From positions 1 through 5,987 of the forward strand of contig CAXTNC010000189.1 of the NCBI GenBank assembly GCA_964245495.1: DNA of 5,987 nucleotides. Reading direction: 5' to 3'. The position numbers and the translations under genes were made by a program. A model generated the notes under the pieces. It did no database searches. It had not been told where the DNA came from and saw only the letters and a program-made list of their open reading frames with translations. The DNA is from LMUY01 sp964245495. GTDB lineage: Bacteria > Pseudomonadota > Alphaproteobacteria > Acetobacterales > Acetobacteraceae. Shown here piece after piece: positions 1-4,800 of this stretch; within the stretch, counting starts at the first letter, position 1; each line of letters opens with the position of its first letter.

Positions 1-137
1 TCCGACAGGATGGCGGGGACCGGCAGCACGGACGGCAAGCCTGCGGCGCGGTCCGGCCGCCGCCGGGTCAGGGCCAGGGTGGCGAGGCCGAGCAGCGCCA
101 ATCCTGACGTCGCCACGGCCGTGGTGTTGCGGGACAT
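1..137 (-). CDS. N-terminus of an unidentified membrane-anchored or exported protein (partial)
   Basis: An open frame of 45 codons runs off the left edge without a stop. It begins MSRNTTAVATSG and has one hydrophobic stretch at about residues 6-24 (rich in Ala, Leu, Gly and Thr), followed by a basic cluster RRRPDR. This fits an N-terminal membrane anchor or signal segment; the basic residues after it would suit a cytoplasmic C-terminal side, or it may be an uncleaved signal. The chosen ATG at 137 has GGAG five bases upstream. An in-frame ATG at 152 would add five residues and overlap the upstream stop as ATGA, so translational coupling is also possible; that ATG has no clear ribosome site. 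The gene is last in the visible minus-strand operon with the enolase-family and ThDP enzymes. No family is recognisable from 45 residues. Position in the operon suggests, without proving, a link to the same pathway, such as a transporter or periplasmic dehydrogenase. Confidence 0.55.
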   Translation of the reverse strand, partial: MSRNTTAVATSGLALLGLATLALTRRRPDRAAGLPSVLPVPAILS

Positions 138-142
138 CGCTT

Positions 143-146
143 CTCC
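143..146 (-). promoter_or_regulatory. Ribosome binding site for the partial left-end gene
   Basis: GGAG, continued as GGAGAAG, lies five bases before the ATG at 137 on the minus strand, just after the TGA of the upstream enolase-family gene. It favours the start at 137 over the ATGA-overlapping ATG at 152, which has no purine-rich site before it. Confidence 0.45.
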
Positions 147-148
147 GA

Positions 149-1249
149 TCATCCGGCGGCGAACCGCTCGGCATCCTGCTGCTTGAAATCCAGGCCCAAG
201 CCGGGACGGGTGAGGTCTGGCCTGATGACGCCGGCCTGCGGCACGGGCGCGCCGTCGAACAGCATGTGCTCGATCCTCACGTGGTCATGGAACCATTCGC
301 AGTGGCGGAAGCGCGGGGCGGCGCAGGCGAGGTGGCGGTGCAGCGCCGGGGCGCAGTGGGCCGACAGGTCGGCGTGGAACGCCTCGCACAGCGTGGCCAC
401 CTGCATGAACCCGGTGACGCCGCCGCACCGCGTGGCGTCGGCCTGCTGCACGTCCACCGCGCCGGCTTCCAACATGCGGCGGAAGTAATCTAAGTCATAG
501 CCGTACTCCCCGGCGGCCACCTCCATCGGCGCGGGCACGTGGTCCCGCACCCGGCGCAGCCCGGCGAGGTCATCGGAGGAGACCGGCTCCTCGAACCACC
601 GCACGTCCTGCTCGGCGGCGAACACCCGCGCCAAGGCGATGGCCTGCTTGACGCCGTATGCGCCGTTGGCATCGACGAACAGCGCTGCCTCGCCGATCGC
701 GGCCTTGGCGGCGGCGACGCGGGCCGGGTCGCGCGCCGGGTCGCTGCCGATCTTCATCTTGACGGAGCGGCAGCCGTCCCGCTCCACCCAACCTGCCAGC
801 TGCTCGGTGAGCCGGCCGTCATCGTAGCTGGTGAAGCCGCCGCTGCCGTAGATGGGCACGTCGTCGCGGCAGCGCCCGAGCAGGCTGGCGAGCGGCAGGC
901 CGAGCAGCTTGGCCTTCAGGTCCCACAGGGCGGCATCGACGGCGGAGATGGCCGTCGCCGCCATGCCGGCGCGGCCGAGGTTGCGCACGGCGGCTTGCAT
1001 CGCGCGCCAGGCGCGCTGCGGGTCCATGGCGTCGCCGCCCACCGCCACATGGGCCAGCTTGCCCGCGACCAGGGAGGCTACGGGCGGGCCGGCATAGGTG
1101 TAGCCTATGCCCGTGCAGCTTCCCGCCTTCGCGTGCGCCACGATGATCGTGGTCTCCGTCCAGGCGGCCGTGCCATCCGCCTCGGGGGCGTCGGTCGGGA
1201 TGGTGTAGGCGCGCGCCGACACCTCCCGCACGGCCAGGTCGGTGGCCAT
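149..1249 (-). CDS. Enolase-superfamily enzyme, mandelate racemase subgroup (likely sugar-acid dehydratase)
   Basis: A 366-residue protein of the usual length for the mandelate racemase/muconate lactonizing family. It has an N-terminal alpha+beta cap (about residues 5-130) and a (beta/alpha)7-beta barrel (about 130-350). All expected active-site residues are visible: the KxK motif K164/K166 (VKMKIG), magnesium ligands D193 (DANGAY), E220 (WFEEP) and E248 (AAGEYG), the D271/H298 dyad (QADATRC and SAHCAP), and an electrophilic E318 (HCEWF). In this family such enzymes abstract the proton alpha to a carboxylate. A Lys plus a His-Asp dyad is typical of mandelate racemase and of acid-sugar dehydratases that make 2-keto-3-deoxy acids. 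Substrate is set by cap loops and cannot be read here. The start lies 3 bp after the ThDP gene's stop with no good ribosome site, so coupled translation is likely. The divergent lactonase supports a dehydratase in sugar-acid catabolism (inference); racemase or epimerase activity is the alternative. Confidence 0.9.
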   Translation of the reverse strand: MATDLAVREVSARAYTIPTDAPEADGTAAWTETTIIVAHAKAGSCTGIGYTYAGPPVASLVAGKLAHVAVGGDAMDPQRAWRAMQAAVRNLGRAGMAATAISAVDAALWDLKAKLLGLPLASLLGRCRDDVPIYGSGGFTSYDDGRLTEQLAGWVERDGCRSVKMKIGSDPARDPARVAAAKAAIGEAALFVDANGAYGVKQAIALARVFAAEQDVRWFEEPVSSDDLAGLRRVRDHVPAPMEVAAGEYGYDLDYFRRMLEAGAVDVQQADATRCGGVTGFMQVATLCEAFHADLSAHCAPALHRHLACAAPRFRHCEWFHDHVRIEHMLFDGAPVPQAGVIRPDLTRPGLGLDFKQQDAERFAAG

Positions 1250-1252
1250 GGT

Positions 1253-3040
1253 TCAGCCGTGTCCGGGCAGCACGCCGGCCAGCACCTGCTTGACGCTGTT
1301 CTTGACGACGCTGCCCAGCTCCGGCTCCGTCCGCAGCATGGACAGGAAGTTCTTGGCGTCCTTGAAGGTGATGTGCGGCGGCAGCGGCGGCACGTTGGGG
1401 TCGGCATAGACGTTCATGATGACGGGGCGGTCGGCGGCGAACGCCTCGTCCCAGGCGGCGCCGATCTTCTCCGGGTCGCGCACCACGATGCCCTTCAGCC
1501 CGAGCAGCTCGGCATAAGCGTGGTAGGCGAAATCCGGGATCGACTGGGTGGACGGGGTCTTGCCTTCGCCGAGCTGGACCCGCTCCTCCCAGGTGACCTG
1601 GTTCAGGTCCTGGTTGTTCAGCACCATCACCACCAGCCGCGGGTTGGACCACTGCTTCCAGTACTTGGAGATGGTGATCATCACGTTCAGGCCGTTCATC
1701 TGCATGGCGCCGTCGCCGATGAAGGCGATCACCACGCGGTCGGGGAACGCCATCTTGGCCGCCATGGCGTAGGGCGTGGCGGCGCCCAGGGAGGCCAGGC
1801 TGCCGGACAGCGAACCCATCATGCCGCGGCGCATCTTGATGTCGCGGCCGTACCAGTTGGCGACCGAGCCGCTGTCCCCCGTCATGATGCAGTTCTCGGG
1901 CAGCCGGCGGTTCAGCTCCCAGAAGATGCGCTGCGGGTTGATCGGCTCCGCCGCCACCATCGCCCGGTCCTCCAGCAGCTTCCACCACTTGGCCACGTCG
2001 GAGGCGATCTCCTCCCGCCAGCTTCCAGGCTCCTTCTGCTCCAGCATCGGCAGCAGCGCGCGCAGGGTGGTAGCGCTGTCCCCGGCGATGTTGACCTCCA
2101 TGGGGTAGCGCAGGCTGAGCCGGGTCGGGTCCATGTCGATCTGCACCGCCCGCGCGGTGCCGGGCTTGGGCAGGAACTCGCTGTACGGGAACGAGGAGCC
2201 GACCACCAGCAAGGTGTCGCAATCCTGCATCAGGTTCCAGGACGGCGTGCTGCCCAGCAGGCCGATGCCGCCGGTGACCCAGGGCAGGTCGTCCGGCAGC
2301 GCCGCCTTGCCGAGCAGCGCCTTGGCGCACCCGGCCTGCAAGCGGTCGGCGACCGCGATCAGCTCGTCCGTGGCCGCGAGCGCGCCGGAGCCGACCAGCA
2401 TGGCGACCTTCTTGCCGGCGTTCAGCACGGATGCGGCCTGGCGCAGCACCGTCTCGGCGGGCTGGTAGGCGGGGCCGGCGAAACCCACCCCGGTGTGCGT
2501 GGTGCCGTGCACCAGCGGCGGGTCCTGGTAGGCGAGCTCCTGCACATCGTTCGGGATGATGACGCAGGTGACGCTGCGGGTGGCCGACGCGATGCGCACG
2601 GCGCGGTCGATCGCGTGACGCACCTGCTCCGGCACCATCGCGGTCACCACGTATTCGCTGGCCACGTCCTTGAACAGCGTTTGCAGGTCGACTTCCTGCT
2701 GGTAATGCGCGCCGATGGCGGTGCGCGACTGCTGGCCAACGATGGCGACCACCGGGACGTGGTCCATCTTGGCGTCGTACAGCCCGGTCAGCAGGTGGAT
2801 CGCCCCGGGGCCTGACGTGCCGTAGCACAGCCCGACCTCGCCGGTGAACTTGGCGTGCGCGGAAGCCATGAAGGCCGCCATCTCCTCGTGGCGGACCTGG
2901 ATGTACTCCATTTTGTCCTTGGCCTTCTCCAGCGCCACGTCCAGGCCGCCCACGCCGTCGCCGGGATAGCCGAACACGCGCTTGAGGCCCCACTCGCCCA
3001 GCCGGTGCCAAACGAAATCGCTGACGTTCATGCTCATCAT
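1253..3040 (-). CDS. Thiamine-diphosphate-dependent enzyme, pyruvate oxidase/PoxB-like
   Basis: A 595-residue protein with the three domains of ThDP-dependent 2-keto acid enzymes. The N-terminal PYR domain (about 5-170) holds FGYPGDG and the catalytic Glu E52 in RHEEMAAF. The central domain (about 195-330) matches PoxB around GSSFPYSEFLP and ends IDMDP. The C-terminal domain (about 370-550) carries the ThDP/Mg motif, GDG at 442-444 and NN at 475-476. The tail (PPHITFKDAKNFLSMLR, then a possible amphipathic helix at 575-590) resembles PoxB, whose C-terminus binds membranes. Known relatives oxidatively decarboxylate pyruvate to acetate (PoxB passes electrons to ubiquinone via FAD) or are uncharacterised (YdaP group). 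Acetolactate synthase is less likely because no regulatory-subunit gene is adjacent. Three ATGs (3040, 3037, 3031) are possible starts. GGAG at 3045-3048 lies 4 bases from the first and 7 from the second, so the start may be 3037. It is first in the minus-strand operon. Family is clear; substrate and FAD use are not. Confidence 0.88.
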   Translation of the reverse strand: MMSMNVSDFVWHRLGEWGLKRVFGYPGDGVGGLDVALEKAKDKMEYIQVRHEEMAAFMASAHAKFTGEVGLCYGTSGPGAIHLLTGLYDAKMDHVPVVAIVGQQSRTAIGAHYQQEVDLQTLFKDVASEYVVTAMVPEQVRHAIDRAVRIASATRSVTCVIIPNDVQELAYQDPPLVHGTTHTGVGFAGPAYQPAETVLRQAASVLNAGKKVAMLVGSGALAATDELIAVADRLQAGCAKALLGKAALPDDLPWVTGGIGLLGSTPSWNLMQDCDTLLVVGSSFPYSEFLPKPGTARAVQIDMDPTRLSLRYPMEVNIAGDSATTLRALLPMLEQKEPGSWREEIASDVAKWWKLLEDRAMVAAEPINPQRIFWELNRRLPENCIMTGDSGSVANWYGRDIKMRRGMMGSLSGSLASLGAATPYAMAAKMAFPDRVVIAFIGDGAMQMNGLNVMITISKYWKQWSNPRLVVMVLNNQDLNQVTWEERVQLGEGKTPSTQSIPDFAYHAYAELLGLKGIVVRDPEKIGAAWDEAFAADRPVIMNVYADPNVPPLPPHITFKDAKNFLSMLRTEPELGSVVKNSVKQVLAGVLPGHG

Positions 3041-3044
3041 CGGT

Positions 3045-3048
3045 CTCC
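3045..3048 (-). promoter_or_regulatory. Ribosome binding site for the ThDP enzyme gene
   Basis: GGAG on the minus strand lies 4 bases before the ATG at 3040, 7 bases before the ATG at 3037 and 13 before the ATG at 3031. Usual spacing favours 3037, which would shorten the protein by one residue. Confidence 0.5.
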
Positions 3049-3067
3049 GTGCTGAACTGGTGCGCGT

Positions 3068-3122
3068 GGGTTGAGGTCGGGCAGTGTTACGCCGCAGATA
3101 GCGCCGCGTTGCCGGGTTGAGG
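3068..3122. repeat. Direct repeat of GGGTTGAGG in the divergent promoter region
   Basis: The 9-mer GGGTTGAGG occurs at 3068-3076 and again at 3114-3122, same orientation, start to start 46 bases. Both copies lie between the divergent start codons. They could be paired half-sites for a regulator or alternative -35-like elements, but two 9-mers in a G-rich region could be chance. Confidence 0.3.
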
Positions 3123-3149
3123 CTCCCGTGGGCGGAACGATCCCCATCA

Positions 3150-3164
3150 CGCTTTCGGGAAGCG
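3150..3164. repeat. Small dyad CGCTT-N5-AAGCG before the lactonase gene
   Basis: CGCTT at 3150-3154 and AAGCG at 3160-3164 are perfect inverted arms around TCGGG. The dyad ends 31 bases before the lactonase ATG, so it could be an operator or a small hairpin in the leader. It is short, and chance is possible. Confidence 0.25.
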
Positions 3165-3195
3165 CGTTGAAAACCGGCGTCGTTGCCAGGATGTC

Positions 3196-4092
3196 ATGAG
3201 CACCATGATCCATGTCGAAGTGGCGCTGGACGCCCACGCAATCATCGGCGAGTCGCCCACCTGGTGCGCCGAGGACGCCTCGTTGTACTGGATCGACGTC
3301 AAGCGGCCGGCGCTGTACCGCTACCATCCCGCCACCGGCGGCCAACGCTGCTGGCCGGTCAGCGCCGACATCGGCGCCTTCGCCCTGCAGCCGGGCCTCG
3401 GCAGCGCCGTGGTGGCGCTGCGCACCGGGCTGTTCCGCCTGGATTTGGCGTCCGGGTCGCTGGTTCTGCTGGCGGCCCCGCCGTTCGACCCGGCGCTGCA
3501 CCGCTTCAACGAGGGCGCGTGCGATGCATCCGGGCGGTTCTGGGTGGGCGCCATGTTCGACCCGGTGCAGCCCGGCACGCAGCCGCCCGGCAAGGCGAGC
3601 CTGTGCAGCTTCACGCTGGAAGAAGGCTTGAGGCGCGAGCCGGACGCTGCGGACCTGCACAACGGCATGGCGTGGTCGCCGGACGGGCGGCGCTTCTACC
3701 TGTCGCACAGCCAGAGCCAGGACATCCACGCCTTTGACTTCGACCCGGCGGGCCGCATCAGCGGACGCCAGGTGTTCGCCACCATTCCCGAAGCGCTCGG
3801 GCTGCCGGACGGGGCGGCGGTGGACGTGGAAGGCGGCTACTGGTGCGCCATCCACGGCGGCGGCCGGCTGCGGCGCTTCACCGCCGAGGGCGCGTTCGAC
3901 CGGGACATCGCGCTGCCTGTCAGCCAGCCCACGATGTGCGCCTTCGCCGGGGAGCAGCTCGACGAGCTGTACGTGACCAGCGCCGCCCAGAAGCTCAGCC
4001 CGGAGCAGCTTGAGAAGGAGCCGCACGCCGGCGCCCTGCTGCGGCTGCGGCCCGGGGTGCGCGGGATGGCCAAACGATGCATCGTGCGTTGA
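3196..4092 (+). CDS. SMP-30/gluconolactonase/LRE family lactonase
   Basis: A 298-residue, apparently full-length six-bladed beta-propeller of the SMP-30/gluconolactonase family. These cytoplasmic enzymes hydrolyse sugar lactones to aldonic acids using one divalent metal. The expected metal ligands are seen: E19 (IIGESPTW), N156 (DLHNGMAWSPDG) and D205 (GLPDG). The substrate-contact region RFNEG (R103, N105) matches the RFNDG of animal SMP-30 with Asp replaced by Glu, which may be a tolerated variant. The C-terminal LYVTSA and GALLRLRPGVRG segments are typical of the end of the family. No signal peptide is present. The ATG at 3196 has AGGA four bases upstream; a second in-frame ATG at 3205 is less well placed. 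It is divergent from the ThDP and mandelate racemase-family genes, where it could supply the aldonate for the dehydratase (inference). Candidate substrates include glucono-, galactono-, arabino- or xylonolactone, and the sequence does not discriminate. It ends 9 bp before a convergent tRNA gene. Confidence 0.9.
   Translation: MSTMIHVEVALDAHAIIGESPTWCAEDASLYWIDVKRPALYRYHPATGGQRCWPVSADIGAFALQPGLGSAVVALRTGLFRLDLASGSLVLLAAPPFDPALHRFNEGACDASGRFWVGAMFDPVQPGTQPPGKASLCSFTLEEGLRREPDAADLHNGMAWSPDGRRFYLSHSQSQDIHAFDFDPAGRISGRQVFATIPEALGLPDGAAVDVEGGYWCAIHGGGRLRRFTAEGAFDRDIALPVSQPTMCAFAGEQLDELYVTSAAQKLSPEQLEKEPHAGALLRLRPGVRGMAKRCIVR
4074..4085. repeat. Perfect 12-bp palindrome at the 3' end of the lactonase gene
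   Basis: ACGATGCATCGT reads the same on both strands and covers codons near the lactonase C-terminus. On the minus strand it begins 16 bases after the tRNA 3' end and is followed by TT, so it might form a weak hairpin that helps end or process the tRNA transcript. With only four or five pairs possible and no T-tract it is a poor terminator, and no other terminator is visible for either convergent gene. Confidence 0.3.
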
Positions 4093-4101
4093 AGCAAGGC
4101 A

Positions 4102-4175
4102 TGCGCCCGGTAGGACTTGAACCCACGACCAAGCCGTTATGAGCGGCCCGCTCTAACCAACTGAGCTACGGGCGC
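4102..4175 (-). tRNA. tRNA with anticodon CAU, probably tRNA-Ile2 (lysidine type)
   Basis: A 74-base cloverleaf folds on the minus strand. The acceptor stem GCGCCCG/CGGGCGC is perfect, with discriminator A at 4102. The D-arm GCTC-AGTTGGTTA-GAGC has a 9-base loop, and the anticodon stem GGCCG/CGGCT encloses loop CTCATAA, giving anticodon CAU. The variable loop is TGGTC and the T-arm GTGGG/CCTAC encloses TTCAAGT. CAU can belong to initiator Met, elongator Met or Ile2. The run after the anticodon (CTTGGTCG, then GGTTCAAGTCC) matches bacterial tRNA-Ile2 and differs from elongator Met (GGGGTC and GGTTCGAAT). The perfect acceptor first pair argues against initiator. If Ile2, C34 must be changed to lysidine by TilS so that it reads AUA. 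CCA is not encoded (TGC follows), so a CCA-adding enzyme is needed. The gene converges on the lactonase gene with a 9-bp gap. Confidence 0.9.
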
Positions 4176-4185
4176 ATACCCGCCT

Positions 4186-4215
4186 TCCATGCCCCAGCCC
4201 GCCTGCGCTTGGCAA
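4186..4215 (-). promoter_or_regulatory. Possible promoter for the tRNA gene
   Basis: On the minus strand TTGCCA (4210-4215) is followed after 18 bases by CATGGA (4186-4191), which would start transcription a few bases before the tRNA 5' end at 4175. The -35 is a good match and the -10 poor. The -35 overlaps the -35 proposed for ppa on the other strand. Confidence 0.25.
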
Positions 4216-4237
4216 GCACAAGGCCCGCCAGTAGGGT
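4209..4237 (+). promoter_or_regulatory. Probable promoter for ppa and the downstream lipoprotein gene
   Basis: TTGGCA (4209-4214, five of six to TTGACA) is followed by a 17-base spacer and TAGGGT (4232-4237, three of six to TATAAT). Transcription would start near 4244, leaving a leader of about 30 bases before the ppa ATG. It is the best sigma-70-like match in the window, but alphaproteobacterial promoters are often degenerate. Confidence 0.4.
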
Positions 4238-4260
4238 CCGCCGCCACTCCAACCTGCACC

Positions 4261-4264
4261 GAGG
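4261..4264 (+). promoter_or_regulatory. Ribosome binding site deciding the ppa start
   Basis: GAGG lies eight bases before the ATG at 4273. It supports a 174-residue protein, against a longer reading from the ATG at 4189 whose extra 28 residues look unlike the family. Confidence 0.5.
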
Positions 4265-4272
4265 CCGCATCC

Positions 4273-4797
4273 ATGGACGTCAGCAAGCTCCTCACCGGCA
4301 AGGCGCCTCCGCACGACATCAACGTCGTGATCGAGATCCCGCAGGGGTCGCAGGTCAAGTACGAGGTGGACAAGGAGAGCGGCGCCCTGGTGGTGGACCG
4401 CTTCCTGTTCACCCCCATGGCCTACCCCGCCGCCTACGGCTTCATTCCCGGCACCCTGGCCGAGGACGGCGACCCGGCGGACGCGCTCGTGCTCACCCCT
4501 GCCGCCCCCGTGGCGCCCGGCGCGGTCATCCGCTGCCGCCCGATCGGCATGTTGCAGATGGAGGACGAAAGCGGGCAGGACGAGAAGATCATCTGCGTGC
4601 CGCACGACAAGGTCCATCCGCAGTTCAAGGCGGTGCAGGCGGTGGAGGACCTGCCGGAGATCACCCGCCAGGCCATCGAGCACTTCTTCACCCGCTACAA
4701 GGACCTGGAACCCGGCAAGTGGGTGAAGGTCACCGGTTGGGCGGACCGCGCGGCAGCCGAGGCGGTCATCAAAAAGGCGATCGCCGCCGCCCAATAA
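4273..4797 (+). CDS. ppa: Inorganic pyrophosphatase, family I
   Basis: A 174-residue soluble pyrophosphatase, the usual length (about 175) of hexameric bacterial family I enzymes. It hydrolyses pyrophosphate released by nucleic acid, protein and cofactor synthesis to two phosphates with Mg2+ in the cytoplasm. The active-site set is complete by comparison with the E. coli enzyme: E21, K29, E31, R43, Y51, Y55, D65/D67/D70, D98, D103, K105, Y142 and K143. The signature around D65 reads DGDPADA, with Ala at residue 69 where a larger aliphatic residue is usual; all three aspartates remain. The start at 4273 is set by family length, the conserved opening MDVSKLLTGK and GAGG eight bases upstream. 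A plausible promoter lies at 4209-4237. The stop TAA is followed three bases later, in the same frame, by a lipoprotein gene, so the two are likely cotranscribed. Function is essentially certain. Confidence 0.97.
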   Translation: MDVSKLLTGKAPPHDINVVIEIPQGSQVKYEVDKESGALVVDRFLFTPMAYPAAYGFIPGTLAEDGDPADALVLTPAAPVAPGAVIRCRPIGMLQMEDESGQDEKIICVPHDKVHPQFKAVQAVEDLPEITRQAIEHFFTRYKDLEPGKWVKVTGWADRAAAEAVIKKAIAAAQ

Positions 4798-4800
4798 GCG

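Larger units (their letters stand above)
3041..3195. promoter_or_regulatory. Divergent intergenic control region between ThDP gene and lactonase gene
   Basis: These 155 bases separate two divergently read genes and must hold both start signals unless transcription enters from outside. On the minus side GGAG (3045-3048) serves the ThDP gene; on the plus side AGGA (3188-3191) precedes the lactonase ATG by four bases. The region holds a repeated 9-mer and a small dyad, listed separately. A TTGAGG at 3071 with a poor -10 seventeen bases on is the best plus-strand promoter match, and I do not consider it convincing. No regulator gene is visible in the window, so control by a regulator encoded elsewhere is a guess from the divergent layout. 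Confidence 0.45.

Noticed and set aside
539..2815. A 758-codon plus-strand open frame antisense to the ThDP and enolase-family genes
   Set aside because: Its translation is a low-complexity mix of Gly, Arg, Ala, His, Val and Gln with no recognisable domain. It is a shadow caused by high G+C; both minus-strand genes have full conserved motifs.
819..3011. A 730-codon minus-strand frame overlapping the ThDP and enolase-family genes in another frame
   Set aside because: The product is Arg/Gly/Ala-rich without motifs and spans two genuine genes in a different frame, so it is a frame shadow.
1253..3040. Acetolactate synthase large subunit
   Set aside because: The central and C-terminal segments resemble PoxB more closely, and no small regulatory subunit gene is adjacent.
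3037..4026. A 329-codon minus-strand frame opposite the lactonase gene
   Set aside because: It lacks any family motif, while the plus-strand lactonase shows all metal ligands. Its apparent length is a composition effect.
4189..4272. Extended N-terminus of the pyrophosphatase from an upstream ATG
   Set aside because: The extra 28 residues (Pro, Ala, Gln-rich) are unlike family I enzymes, overlap the proposed promoter, and lack a ribosome site; the ATG at 4273 has GAGG and gives the normal length.
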